Shown here piece by piece: positions 1 through 13,388 of a DNA stretch of 64,000 nt (position 1 is its first letter; every line of letters starts with the position of its first letter). Source of the DNA: Azolla caroliniana (taxonomy: Eukaryota; Polypodiophyta); assembly GCA_043228905.1 (NCBI GenBank), contig JBHGNT010000005.1:4526001-4590000 (forward strand). Reading direction: 5' to 3'. A model generated the notes under the pieces. It made no database searches, had not been told where the DNA came from, and saw nothing but the letters and a program-made list of their open reading frames with translations. The position numbers were made by a program, and so were the translations under genes.

Positions 1-323
1 CATTTTTAAATCAAAATATCAAGCATTATATTTATTATTAAGTATCATCGAACAAAATCCTAACTCGACACAATGTTGCATTATATTAAGTATCATCGAA
101 CAAAAGCATAAATTGACACAATCCTACAACCCCTCGATGGCTATGACTTCTAGGAGGAGTAGTTGGATGTATACCAAGGACGAAACTCATCGAGGTCTAG
201 AGAGAATTTATGAATGTAAGAACTAATGTGATTATATAAATAACATTTGAGGACTATGTTCACAATAATCACGAAAAAAGGAAATAAAGGCCATTCCATC
301 TCGAGAACAACAAAAATGATGTA

Positions 324-418
324 TAACTGATACGAGCATGTCCATATAATATCCCGTGGTAAGATTGTACGATACAATCTTACCACGGGATATTATATGG
401 TCATGCCCGTAACAATAA
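324..418. repeat. Long perfect inverted repeat (hairpin)
   Basis: Positions 342-369 are exactly complementary to 373-400, leaving a 3-base loop (cga). After one T-T mismatch the pairing continues for five more base pairs (336-340 with 402-406) and then, more loosely, outward to about 324/418. I recognise no gene here. It could be a small foldback element, the end of a miniature transposon, or a small-RNA hairpin; the sequence alone does not decide. Confidence 0.85.
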
Positions 419-546
419 CAATGTGAGAGATTATTGGTCCAATGTGTAGGTTGTAACATATTACCAAACCGAGTGAACTAGTAATTCAAGCGACAAATCT
501 GCAACCAATTAGAGCTTAAAGATTTCTTAAAGCAAAAGTACACCCA

Positions 547-548
<2 letters not shown>

Positions 549-598
<50 letters not shown>
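549..598. repeat. (AG)n microsatellite
   Basis: About 25 uninterrupted AG units directly upstream of the tRNA-like sequence at 601-985. Confidence 0.95.
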
Positions 599-600
<2 letters not shown>

Positions 601-603
<3 letters not shown>

Positions 604-781
604 CAGATGGATGTATGGATGTAGCTTAGGTGGTAAGGTTGCACGGTGCACCCATTATATATGTGTGTATATATATATTTATTTATTTATATATGTGTGT
701 GTGTATATATATATATATTTATATATGTGTGTATATATATATATATTTATATATGTGTGTATATATATATATATTTATATA

Positions 782-858
<77 letters not shown>

Positions 859-985
859 GAGACCAAGTGGTCATGGGTTCAACCCCTACATCCCATAGTG
901 GCATTTAGTGAAATAAGAGATATCTATGGAGTAATAGATAATAGCGTAAACGACTTACCACTAGGGTAAGCTAATTACAATAAAA
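601..985 (+). mobile_element. tRNA-derived SINE copy split by microsatellites
   Basis: A box A-like motif (tagcttaggtgg, 622-633) and a box B-like motif (ggttcaaccc, 876-885) mark a Pol III internal promoter. About 240 bases separate them instead of the usual 30-40, and the gap is filled by TG/TA repeats (659-817) and an AG tract (818-855). The 3' part ends with a short palindrome (cttaccactagggtaag, 954-970) and an A/T-rich tail. The same 3' end recurs near 2405, 17069 and, inverted, 22533, which is why I call it an element family. No target-site duplication was established. Confidence 0.6.
659..855. repeat. Compound TG/TA and AG microsatellite
   Basis: Alternating (TA)n and (TG)n blocks recur as a loose higher-order repeat of about 40 bases, followed by about 19 AG units. 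Open frames across it are low-complexity artefacts. Confidence 0.95.
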
Positions 986-2235
986 AAGTTCATAACCAAC
1001 TCACTTATTTCTCTTATGATCAACATAATAGATCATTTGTGAGAAATATGATGTCTTGATAGATGGGCATTGATAATTTAAGTGTTATACCCATATATCG
1101 ACCAAGAAGGGTGAGTGCACATGCGCACATTATTTTCACATAAAGAGTTTTTATGACAAAGTAATAATTCCCTTCTTACGAAAAAGTCACATATATGGTG
1201 ATATCTTGATTTTGTCCCATAGGTATAATTTTGCCTCCAGCTGGACATTAAAAACATATTCTAGTCTATTTATGTGTGTGTGTGGAGGTAATGGTTTGCT
1301 TTGCTTGTGACCTACAAAGTGAGGAGCGTGCTATCTAAGTAGAGAGTGGGTGAGTCAGAGAAACTCGTGTCTTCTTTTTAGTACCTCGTCATTAATAAAT
1401 AACATTGGTTCAATCAACTCCTTACAATATTTGATACACGTGTTAATAATTGCGATTGAACCAACAATAAACTTATTTCTTTGCTTAACTTACATCACTT
1501 TAGAATGAACATAAGATAGCTTTAAGGCTTGAAAATATACACGATTGAGATTGATTATCTGTAAGCCCATGTTGTAACTGAAGTAACTTTGCATTTTGAC
1601 ATCCATGAATGCGTAACTACTTGATGATGTATCGCAATTGACATTGAACATCCAAAAGCTCTTCATCATGTGGTATATCCATCAATAATGAATTACATCT
1701 TATAATGACATATGAAATTTGACCAATTAAATGTTGGCGCCTTTGAGCATTAGACCATCCATACATACAAATTTACAATGTATATATTTGATGCAATTTC
1801 CCATGCCCCCCCCCTTCCCTAAAAAACCACATGTTTTGAAAAGGCAACTAGTTTTTATTCCATATGTCATTATATGAACCAAATAAAGAATGAAACAGTG
1901 TACAGACGAGTTAAAACGCATAGTTGCATGGTTCATAAACTCAACAACAGGTATTACGGGAAATGTGGGGACATTTGGGGGTTTCTAAAAGTAGAGAAAC
2001 TAAATGAAAGTACACCGTTGGTTTGCTTGGCTTGTAGACTAGAAAACAAGGCATTACGTAACCGTGTAGTGGGTGAGAGAGAGAGAACTCAACAGAGGTT
2101 GATATGGTTGTCTAGTTTGGTCATGCATAAATGTTTTATGCAGTACATGTGGTGTAGATCACAAGATTTGACCGTCCATAGCACGCGGTGACAAAAAAAG
2201 AAATACAACATATGACAAAGGGTACGACCACATCG

Positions 2236-2440
2236 CAAAAAAGAGAGAGAAAGGGAGAGACCGACACGTGATGTGGACCTCGACATTCCACTGTGGCATC
2301 TAGAAAATTAGGGGAAAAAAGAGAGGCATAATAATCATTATTAGCCTTGAACTCAAGTTCTTGGAGTTGATAGTGTAATTAGTCGAACCTTGATAGTCTA
2401 ACAATTTACCATTAGGGTAAGATAGCTATTATATTAAGAT
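2236..2440 (+). mobile_element. Decayed SINE copy of the 601-985 family
   Basis: An AG-rich tract (2241-2260) precedes a decayed box B region. A segment reading cattccactgtggcatcta follows, matching the corresponding part of the first copy, and the family 3' signature ends it (ttaccattagggtaag, 2406-2421) with an A/T-rich tail. Box A is not recognisable. Confidence 0.45.
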
Positions 2441-2644
2441 ACTAGGTTTTTGTGTGTGTAGGACCCAAGAGTGAATCTTGGAGCCATTTTCTTCCGACTT
2501 CGATTGGCTTATGGGACCGAAAATGAGACGGTTTTAGGGGGGGCAGCACACGAAGCTGATATTGGAGGCTCTCGAGGCCCGAGAGGTTTTTTTGATGGCT
2601 GGTGTGGGCGGACAGACAAATTTAAGAAACAAGAAGATATGATA

Positions 2645-2670
2645 AGAAGAAGAAGAAGAAGAAGAAGAAA
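2645..2670. repeat. (AAG)n microsatellite upstream of lipase gene
   Basis: About eight AAG units in the likely promoter of the lipase gene. A second short AG tract at 2829-2852 lies close to where transcription probably starts. Confidence 0.9.
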
Positions 2671-2992
2671 AGGTTTTGTGTTGAGGGCCCAGGGGATGCG
2701 AAGAAGAACATGGAAGGGGTATTTGGGGTGCAATTTGTAAATAAGGAAAATAGAGCAAAGAGGGAGGCAGGGGTACCTGTGGAAATACAGAAAACCCTCT
2801 CTCTTCCTTAGCGAGGAAAGCGCTGCTGCAGAGAGAGAGAGAGAGAGAGAGACGCAAAGAAAAGTGCGAGAAAGAAGTACCTTATGATCTCATCCCTTCG
2901 ATTCATGAATGCTGTCAGCGCCCATGAACCCATCTACAGTTGCAGCAGAAGGCACAGGATTAATCAGAAGATGCCGAGGCATTCCCTCTTCC

Positions 2993-5900
2993 ATGTCCTC
3001 CCTTTGCATCCTTGTCTTGCTGCTGCTTCCTCTTCCCCCCTCTCAAGGTACTCTTGCAATTACCCATGTGTCTCTGTAATTTCTTTTTTCATTTAATTTA
3101 CCACAATTGTTTCAAACCCTCTCCCAAAATTTTCTACATGTATTCCTTTTCAACAAAATTGTCCCGTTTATTATTATCTTCTGTTTTGTTTTTTCGTTTC
3201 ACCGATTTTCCCAAAATTTCCCCTTTTCTCTATTTTTCTATCATCTCTCTTAGCTCAATTTATTTTTGCCATTTTTTTCTTGTCGAAATCCCCTAACTTT
3301 CCATATTCCCCCCTTCCTTTAACTCACTCTTGATCATTGTTTCAAATGTCGTTTTAATTTTTTCATTCAATGTATTCTCTCCATTTTTTAAAATATTTTT
3401 TACCAAATTTATGCTTGTTTTTAATGTAAATACATCCAATTTTGGTCCAAATGTATTTAGAGCTCCTCTTGCTCCTTTTCATATTGTTTAATGTTGTGTA
3501 GGGTACCATTTTACTCCCAAACCTTCATAAAATTTTCAAATTTCCCATAGGTATTGGGTACTCTCGGACACCATCTTCTGTTTTGTTTTTCATTTTTTCC
3601 ATAGATTTCCCATGTTTTACCTTGATTATTTTCCTCCTGTTTGATCCTTCTCTAGTATTTCATTTATGTTTTACAGGTGTTTTGCCCTTGCCGTTAGTTG
3701 AACCTGATTATGATTTTCAATATAACCATACTCTGGCTCGTATACTTGTGGAGTATTCATCAGTGGTACGTTCTTTTGTGAAGCATTAGGACAGGTACAT
3801 TAATTTTGTATCTTTATATGTAATTTTCTCTTCTGTTCACGGGACCTTTGTAGTTCTTTCTTTGTGCAATCACCGTGATCAAATTATTCACCCTCAGGAA
3901 GTTTGTGAAGAAATTCTGAGTGAAGTACTTACAGAAGCTCCTCTCTATTCATGAATACATTGACACATACATATGCACATGCCTACATACATACATAAGC
4001 ACATCCATGCTTGCTTACATACTTACATTCATACTTACATAAATAAGTATTCGCACGCTTTACATACATAACACACAGACAAGCACACACATGCTTACAT
4101 GTGGTGAGTCTTCTACTATCCTGTACTGTTTGGTTGCCTCACTTACAAAGCAATCCTTTGATTGCAACACAAGACGAACTCTACAAAGGACATATCTTTG
4201 ATCCTGCCTACATGTTAATAGTTTTTGGATATCAAAGTCATATCCACACTATACATGTTTTAAAGTGATAACGAGGATACAATCTTCAGAACAGTTGCAC
4301 GCCTCTTGTTATGGTGCATATGAAGGAGGGCCAATGCTCCCGTATCCATGCGGATGAGCACCATACCACGGGAATTTTTGACAATTATTTGTGTGTGAGC
4401 TGATTCATACTAGGAAATGTTAGTGGGATGCATCGTCTTGCTTCCTCTAGGATGGCCATCGCTGAGATTCTTGGGTATGGTCGTTGTATATACAATACTT
4501 TGCACTATGCTCAGAATTAGGCTTTATGCCAAAATTTAAAGGTGTTTTTTGTACAGATAACCATAAATTCTCAAAAAGGAAGAAAGAAAATAAGAAGTAA
4601 CTATAGGAAAGAGAGGTTGTGTATATCTATGCATACATGTATGCATATAGTACAGATGCATAGGATTCCTGGTAGAGTACATGATCATGTGCATCCGGGA
4701 TAGTGAGTTAAACATTATCACTGTAAACCTCAAAGAGAAACACAGGAAATTGTTTCCTAACCATTGAAGGGTTGAACTATTTGTTTTTTCTTCTCGTATT
4801 TATATAGCCAAAAATATTCAGGAAAAACTCTGACACTCCCTTAGTTTTTCCTCTCGAATGCCACTAAGCTTTTGTTATTTCGCTGAATGGTGTTGGTGTT
4901 GCAACCCCCCAAACGCAATTTTATGTTCTTTTTGAGAAATCATATGGTCAATACATTCCCTTTTTCTCAAATAGATGTGATATTCGAGTGATTATATGAT
5001 CAATTCCTTGTTTTTCATTCTTTCAGGGGTTTCAGGAAATAATAAGAACTCAGCTTTTTTCTGACAAATAGCAAAAAACCTAGGGGTATTTCAGGATATA
5101 AAGAAAAACTCTATGGGTATTCCAGAATATATTGAAGAATCACGAGTTTCCTAAGCTACATATAAATTTGTAATACACATTCAGATTTTAACACCGACAA
5201 ATGTGAAGGTTTGATTTTCAAATGTTCAGTACAATGGAGAGATGTAGAACCAGGAAGAGAGAATTTCAATAATCTCAACTGCCAAAACCAGAGATTATGA
5301 TGGAAACTATGGCAGTGGCTATGTAGGGAGATTTAAGGGGGTGAATAACAAGAGCATATCAGAAGATGGTAAATAATCATGTGGTAGATAAATTTGGAGA
5401 GAAGAGTACATTAATAAGAACATAGGATTATTTCTTGGTGACCCATCTAAGTGAAGGATTTAAAGCATATTTTGAGCACATTATACACACCCACCCACCC
5501 ACTCACCCACATATAGATAGATAACATCGTGTGTGTGCGCGCACACACACACGTGTGCACACCCACACACCGACGTGCCCACACCCACACACCGACGTGC
5601 CCACACATGCACGTATAGATAGATAACATTATGGTTACTGTGTATATTATCGATGGCTTTGGGGTGATAAGCAGTACACCTCTAACTTTATGAACTAATT
5701 GCATTTAAATTTGCATTGCAAGTACTGGTTACATGAATGATTTAAAGCTATAGTCTAATCATTATTTTTTTAAACTGGGCTTCTTCAGGTTTATATAAAT
5801 GATATGGATTCTCTTATTGCATGGAATTGTTCAAGGTGCAGTGGTCTCACTAAAGTAAAGCCTATCATTGCTGCTTATCTTTGGTAAAGCTCGATATATT

Positions 5901-8900
5901 ATTATCTCGTGATCCTTATATATGTATATATATATTGGGTTGTGCAGGGCTTTAAACTTGTTGAGCTGATTGTAGATGTACAACATTGCCTCCAGGTATA
6001 GTATAATTACAAAGCTGGTTGATTACATTTTCACACATGGTTGAGTTTAATAAATTTGAGCTTAAGACATGAAGGGTGGTTATTATAGGCTTTTGTTGGG
6101 CTGGCTGAAGATTTGAATGCTATAGTCGTTGCTTTTCGAGGAACTCAGGAGAATAGGTTTGTATGATGAATTGAATTCATATGAATTTGTGCATTAAAAT
6201 ACAACCACAAAATCATTACCTTTATTTGTTTATTCTGTATGTAGTATTCAGAATTGGATGGAGGATCTGTATTTCAAACAGCTGGATTTAAACTATCCTG
6301 ATGTCACAGATGCTATGGTAAACTATGGTTTTATTATTTTTGTATGGATGAATTTGTGGAATGGCAGATATAAATGAAGGATGCAATAAAGCATGTCGTA
6401 TATATATGATAATATTTATTAGAACTTTATTGCATATATTTAATATATATATATATTTCGTATATATGTATATGAATATATAGGTACATCGAGGATTTTA
6501 CACGGCATACCACAATACTACACTTCGATCTCGAGTAGTTGCAGCTGTAATTTTGATAAAGGAACGAGTAAATCCACTTAACTTGATGATAACCGGACAC
6601 TCGATGGGAGGAGCCATGGCGGCATTTTGTGCGCTTGATCTGTTGGTATGTTGATGAGTATTTTTCAAAGTTTGTGGAAAATTCAGCTATTTTATGCAAT
6701 CAAATTTTGAAAGATTCGTCTAGATTTACAAAAACCTAAGGAATTCTAATAGTGTTTATCATAGATAAACATGATGTTATGGAGAATTGAAATATTAGCC
6801 TTATAGAACTACAATATTACGGTTTTCATAAGATCTGAATTTGCCTGTTTTAGTCCTCGAGGTCCTTTTTGCCCTATGATTTCCTGGCAGTATGATTTCT
6901 TGATCATGCTTATGTCCTTTCCATTCAACTATTATGTTGATGTGAACATTTTGTTGCCCCATCAAAGGTTTGTTATTATTATTTACCATTAAGAGTTCCT
7001 AGGTATGAGTTGTCACACTTCATAAAGAAGATGTGGAAGAAACTCTTTAAAGCCTAAACTTTGAACCCATAATTCTAAAGATTTAATTAGTTATGCTCCA
7101 AAACTTATTTACATAATTTCAAACCAGGACCAGAAACCGCAGAGAAGAATGTTTTTGGTCATCCTTAAAATTTTGGGGCTGGAGGGTTCCAACCACTTCA
7201 TATAAGTCATGTAACTTGTTTCCTCTTCCAATTTCCAGAGATAAGGTTTGTTGATGACATTTTAAGTGGTAGAAATGTATATTATTTGATTTGGGCTGAA
7301 GAGAAGGATGCTATAATGTGCACTAAAGGTTATCATTATCCGTAACCATTGGAATTCGAAACATTCAAAGTGAAAGGCATTTTGTTGGATTGTAGAACTA
7401 TGGCTGTTAAGATTATACAATAATATGCCCTAACCCCTCGAAATCTAAATCCGAAAACTGCCTTTTTGTTTACTATTTGATTTATAACAATTTTTCTTTC
7501 AAGTTGAGAGTGGTATAAGTTTGTGGGTCTTTCCTGAGGTTTATTTCTCTTTCCTTTGGATGATTTGTAGGTAAATTATGAGATGAAAAATATCCAGATG
7601 GTGACCTTTGGGCAGCCTCGGATTGGAAATAGCATCTTTGCAGAATATTTTAATGCTTTGCTTCCAAATACTTACCGAATAACACATGCTCATGACATGG
7701 TCCCCCACTTACCTCCATACTACTCGCTCATCCCTCGAAGAACATACCATCATTTTGGAAGAGAGGTGAGTTTTGAACCCTGAACACTAAACATTAATCT
7801 ATAAAAACCTAGATTTTGAAGCTTTTTTGATAGTTTGATTTTTGTTTTAGACCATACACATTACTAAACCCCAGACCCTGTAACCTAGACCCTAACCCTT
7901 GTATCATATATCATATACCACATACCATATACCAGAAGACATCATATCCTATTACCCAGTATTTGATACTGGATACTGGATACCCTGTACCCTATATACC
8001 CTATAACCTATAACCTTATAACCTATATCCTATTACCTTATACCCTAAGCCTAGCTTTCTTAAGCTTTCTCGTTTTTTGGACAATAACCATTACATATGG
8101 TCTGCAGATATGGATTTATCAAGTTCGGCTTGGAAGCTTAATTTACGAAGCTGAACGTGTTTGTGATAGCTCTGGGGAAGATCCTACTTGTAGCAGGTAA
8201 AAGCTAGAGATCCTATCAAGTTTGTGCCTTTTGTTTGCATCTATTCTTTTAATAGGGAAACATTTAACCCTTCGCCTCTTTATTCTTTGTTCGGAGAAAC
8301 TCTGAAGTATGCCTAAATCTTTCGTTATTTTCTCAAATGCCCCTTAGATTCATTTATCTTGAAATGCCCTTGCTCAACCCTCTCTCCAGCAAGTATATAT
8401 GTCCTTTGAGCACTTTTGTGGTCAATTTATCCCCCTTTTCTCTCTGATGGGTTGGTCAGGGGCAATTTGGGGAGATCAAGAGTTTTGGTAATATTTCTGA
8501 GTTTTTCCCTTTTCTTTGTGCCTTTTTTTGTCCACATGACAACGGGTTACACATTTGATTTATTAACATCACTAATATTGCCAGACCTATACATGTAAAG
8601 CCAGAAAAGAGCCAGGCCCTACTTGTTTAAATATTGCAAAGTTGAGAACTATTTTTATAGTTTCTCACTACATCAATCTTTTAATCCTTTTATTAACTCC
8701 CTTTTAATGTTCTTTTTTTTGCTTCTCTTATCAAAACTTTTCATGTTGTGTAGGTCTGTTGCTGGCAATAGTGTTGCAGACCATCTTTGTTACATGGGTG
8801 TATCGCTTGAAGCTGAGAATTGGGCATCGTGTTCATTCATTTTGAGTGGTAATCCAACTGAAACCTTAAATGGTGGCCTTGTGATACAAATACCAATTTC

Positions 8901-8910
8901 TTCTACGTGA
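2993..8910 (+). CDS. Class 3 (alpha/beta-hydrolase) lipase, secreted
   Basis: Likely triacylglycerol or acyl-ester hydrolase entering the secretory pathway. Ten exons: 2993-3047, 3677-3765, 5789-5854, 5948-5995, 6089-6156, 6245-6317, 6484-6645, 7571-7765, 8108-8196, 8754-8910, giving 333 residues. The N terminus is a hydrophobic signal peptide (MSSLCILVLLLLPLPPSQ). The lipase motif GHSMGG carries the nucleophile at about Ser173; HDMVPHLPP holds the likely Asp (about 229) and YHHFGRE the His (about 247-248). FRGTQE, SIQNW and GEDPTCSR are typical of the plant family. An in-frame ATG at 2909 would add 28 residues before the signal peptide; I prefer 2993 because the signal sequence then sits at the terminus. 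Two out-of-frame ATGs (2884, 2905) lie upstream. Length and motifs are normal for the family; substrate cannot be told. Confidence 0.9.
3960..4100. repeat. Degenerate ACATAC-rich tract in lipase intron 2
   Basis: Repeated acatac/gcacat words within the 2-kb second intron. No coding potential is seen. Confidence 0.7.
5490..5630. repeat. Alternating purine-pyrimidine tract and 22-bp tandem repeat
   Basis: Within lipase intron 2. Bases 5528-5562 alternate pyrimidine and purine almost perfectly (gtgtgtgtgcgcgcacacac core), followed by two copies of a 22-base unit containing ccacacaccgacgtgcc. The block is flanked by the direct repeat tatagatagataacat (near 5513 and 5614). Confidence 0.85.
7864..8053. 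repeat. Degenerate telomere-like/CCCTATA repeat in lipase intron 8
   Basis: The tract opens with telomere-like words (accctgtaacc, accctaaccc) and drifts into repeated accctata, cataccata and aaccttata words. It lies wholly in the intron between exons 8 and 9. Confidence 0.7.
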
Positions 8911-11900
8911 CCTAAAACAACATGATTTCTTAATTTCCTCAGTGTTGAGTGGTCACATTGTATTTTTCACCTTTTCCAAGCTAAAGTGTACATATTCCCA
9001 ATGTACAAATATGTCTAATTATATATAAATAGAGCGATACTGAATAAAAAATTTATTTATTTATTATTAAATTGAATCACCTCCAGTATTTTAGGAACTA
9101 AGCTTTAGTATTTCCCGTGGTGGTGATGGCATGTTAGGGTTTTGCAAATGCTATGGCCAATGGGTTTGCAAGTGTTATTGTTCTTGTTTGTTGCTGTAAA
9201 GCTAGTTTGCTTTTTTTTTTTTTTTTGTCAATAGATCCATGGTTAAGATGCTTGGGCAGCTGCGAGTTTCATACCATGTTTTAGGGTTTCATACCATGTA
9301 TATATATGTCGTTTCATCTTCACTAGTGTTCATTCCTCGTGATTTTTCTACGTTTTAAGGTTTTGAACATTAAATGTCTTTGGGTTTTATCTTCACTGAT
9401 GATTGTAAGCTTGTTTTGCATATGAAGTGCAAACTTGTTTGGACATTCCTTACTATGACACACATCTTCTTTGCAAGGGAAAGCTCAATGGTTCCACATT
9501 TACTACCGTCTAGAAAATAAAGAAATGTATGCATTGGCAAAATTAACATGGTTTTGGTTTCTGTCACTAGAGTAAGTACAAGGTGTTTTTTGTACACACA
9601 CAATAGATTCTGTAGTGTCTATTGCTTAGGATTATCTTCACTAGTTGTGGAAGGTGAAGACTTGATGGAAGATTCTTAAAAATTGTTAAAAAACTACCAT
9701 CTTTAGAAGTCTAGAGTTTAAATCACTTCAAGCTTGTGTATCATTGCATGCAACATCTTTATTATGAACCCCTATAAGGATATGACAAGTTGACCCTTAG
9801 CCATCATTGGTTCTTTAAATCATGTGATAGCTTCATGGTATGCCCAATCTCTTCACTATGTGGATCAATGTCCTTATCTAGCATTGTGAAAGAGAAATTA
9901 ATATAAGAACTTCAATTTGAATGTAAGAAGGAAACTCTAATCCATCTAAACCATTGTTCCCATGTCACATGACAATTTTCATTCTTTCTATGACCTCTTT
10001 CAAGTTTGGCTAACCATGCAAGAGCTCCTTGATTGTTTGCAAAACATTTTTCGAAATAACGAGTGAATGCTTTTTTCTATCATTTACCTCAATAAATATC
10101 TCATGAGAATTGTTTGTATTCTAAGTGTTGAGGAAGGCAACTACCTAGTATCGTTTAGAAATTAGAGTCTAATTTGAGGAGTTGTTGTCTTGCTTCCTAG
10201 CATTTGTATAGTTGTATATCTTTGTTTCGGTGTTCTTGTGCTACGAGCATGCCTGCGGCTACAAGATCTTTCCAACTAGGTGATATGTGGGAGGATCCAA
10301 CTCTTTCTATTAAGAATTTTTTAATTGTTTGATGATTGAACAAGTGATGATAGTTGAACATGTGGTTCTCTCTTTATATGTGGGAAGCCACACCACTGTA
10401 GAATATGGTATGTACTAACTTCAAACCCACCTCACACATGTTACTTATTGAGCTAATATTTTATTCTTTTACTTCTATACTTGGAAGGATGGACAAGGGA
10501 TCAATCATCCTAGATATTAGGGTTGTAATTTATGTGATTTATCATGTAAGTAGCCCAATGATTTGTGTTAATAATTAGAGTGATTAGAAATTAGCATTGT
10601 GAGAATTGTCAATTAACAACTAGCGACAATGATAATTAGCACACAAATAAGATCGTTAATGACTACAAGTAATACTATTCATAGTGTTCATTACATATAT
10701 TGCTAATCAATATACAAATTACTATTATTAACATTAACCATACTATTAATTATAGCAATAAGCTCTAGTCATAATGATAACGATAATTAGAATTGTGATA
10801 ATGAATTGTGATAACGATTTTTAACATATTGGGAATAACCACTTTTTTTTATCTATGGACAGAAGGCAATATTTTGAAAAATACAGAAGGTGGCATTTCT
10901 GCAAAAAATGAGTGTTAATGTTTGCAGGCTACAAATATACTTCATGAAAGCTAAACCTCATGTATGGTTAAAGCAATGATACTTTCAACGAGATTATTGT
11001 GAAGTAGTTATAATCAATCATTATAGGCCCGGCCCCATCCATTCACACTAGATACTCAATTTCTACTAATTGTCACTAAATTTGCACGTAATGTTTTGTT
11101 GAATATCCTCTCAATTCATTGATCGCATTAAATCTTCCTCTTTGTTCTTGATTGGTAAATTCCAATCCTCATAGAGTCATATCATCACTTTGTCCCCTCA
11201 ATGTGAACACATCTGGCTTGGGTGTTGTCTTCTATAGGATGGATACATGATTATCTATCATTGAGAAATATTGGCTTCCATATACTATCCCCTCAATGGT
11301 TATAGATTGGGAAAACACCAGAAGTACCCCAAAATGATTGGAAATACCACTTTGGTTTCTAGTTCAAAGAAATATTCAAATTATTTTGTAAACTCAATGT
11401 GCCTCAAACTTATAACAGGTGTTTGAAGCCCTGTCGGTATTCTTTAAATACCCGACAATTAAAGGTATTTTCTAGTGTTTTCCCCTATATATTACTACAT
11501 TATAGGATGTGGATAGATTGGGCATATGACAGTGGCACATTGTACACATGTAGTGACATGTATCTAGGAATTGAAGGGGTCAAATTTTGGCCTTGGATCC
11601 CCTAGGGACATGTAGGGTGTCTCTATGGATGTAGCTACGTGTCTAAAGGGGAGGGCTGAGGCAATATATGGATGTCTGGGAGGAGATTATGTGTCATATT
11701 CTAGTGCATACACAATGGTTACTAAAGTGGGATGTGCGTGTAGTAGGCCCATATTGATGGGGATGTTTTACTTAAATGCCTAGGTTCATGTCAATTTAAT
11801 AGGTCTAATATTATCCACATTGAAAAAGCATTCATATTTTTTTACTTCAAGCCACTACACAACAATTTACAAACACTTTTCTCTTTTGTAAATTCACTTT

Positions 11901-13348
11901 CCGCCAACTAAATGGTGGGAATCAATATAACATTACTTTAGAGGAGGTAATGAACTCACTTTCCACGACAAAAAGGGTGAAAACAACATATCACATTGAT
12001 TTGTTGTTCGACAATGCAAAGAACACATGGTTATTACAACGTCATAAAATATGAGTAAGCAAGTTGAAATTATTGTGTTAAGGATTCAATTTTGGACAAG
12101 GTAAAAGTTTATAAGAAGCTTATGAGAAGATTCTTAAAACTAAAGTATGAGAGGTTACAATGAGGGAATGTGATAGAGCTAAGATAAATAAGAAAAATTG
12201 AGAAATATCCAAGAAGACGTCACAATTTAATGCGACAAGTGAAAGAAGAAATTCTTGGAAGACAAGTTGATTTGGAAACTACGTGTTGAAAAATTCCTAT
12301 TAATTTTGGCTCACATTTGTATTAGAAATATAATTCCTATATTTGATACTATGGTTCTAAGTGTTATGTGTGGAGCACATGCCATTACATGTACTACAGA
12401 TAATGTGAGGATAATTTAGAGTAAGAAATAGACCACATATGGTAACACAGTGATATTTCTGATGTTGGGTTGAATATTATATTAGATCATACTGTATACA
12501 TGACACGTTACTATTTGCAAATTCTTAACTCTTGTTTTAAACAGTGACGAGCAAATGTCATTTCTTCCTTTTAGCGTTGATGATATTGTCATCTACATAA
12601 AGGATGATATCAAATCGTACTGTTTTCATGAAATGTATAACTCAAAACATGCACATTTGGATATGTAAATCGTCACTTATTCTTATTCCTTGGCTATAAC
12701 CGATAAAATCAATATGACCATATTGTGCATTTTGAATTTCATTTATTTGCTATGTGGTATTGTGATTGAATAGTTGAATACTAAGAAAATGGCAGCCAAA
12801 CCCTATACCACATCGAGGTGATATACAAATAACTAGTTGTTTACAGAGTTCTAAGTATGTTATATCACATTAGAAATAGAAATATGTAATAATTTTGGAA
12901 GTGAGGACCTTTAATTTTGCCTTGAGTTAAGGTTGATAGTAAAAGTGCTTCTCTCAAGCGATCTTTAGCTCCCGATGATCAAATGTCACTATCGAACACA
13001 ATCGATAAAGACATTGTGATCCATCAATCTGTTCTCAACTTGACGTGACTAATTAGACCATGTACATCAAATATGAACCTCTTTATTATTTTTGAGGACT
13101 TTCTAATCAACCAATCGAATGAACAGATTTCACTCGTCATAACCCAATGTAATCATGCAATATTGATAGGAAAACTTTCACATGACGTAATGACCAACAA
13201 ACTTTCACTTATATCCCTTCTTCATATTACGGGAAATACCAAAAGTGGCTATCCCTTATAGTTCGAGAAAATATCACTAGATACCCATGGTAAAAAATAC
13301 ACTAGTTTTTATTATAAAATATAGGTATAGAGACAAGACTCTTCCTAC

Positions 13349-13350
<2 letters not shown>

Positions 13351-13386
<36 letters not shown>
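13351..13386. repeat. (AC)n microsatellite
   Basis: About 18 CA units without interruption. Confidence 0.95.

Positions 13387-13388
<2 letters not shown>

Noticed and set aside
874-886. A functional tRNA gene at the box B motif near 876
   Set aside because: Box A lies about 240 bases away through microsatellites, and no cloverleaf can form.
599-969. Open frames rich in Tyr-Ile and Glu-Arg repeats
   Set aside because: They are translations of TA/TG and AG microsatellites, not genes.
2884-3096. ATG at 2884 as the lipase start
   Set aside because: It is in a different frame from the signal peptide and exon 2; the frame starting at 2993 (or 2909) splices correctly.
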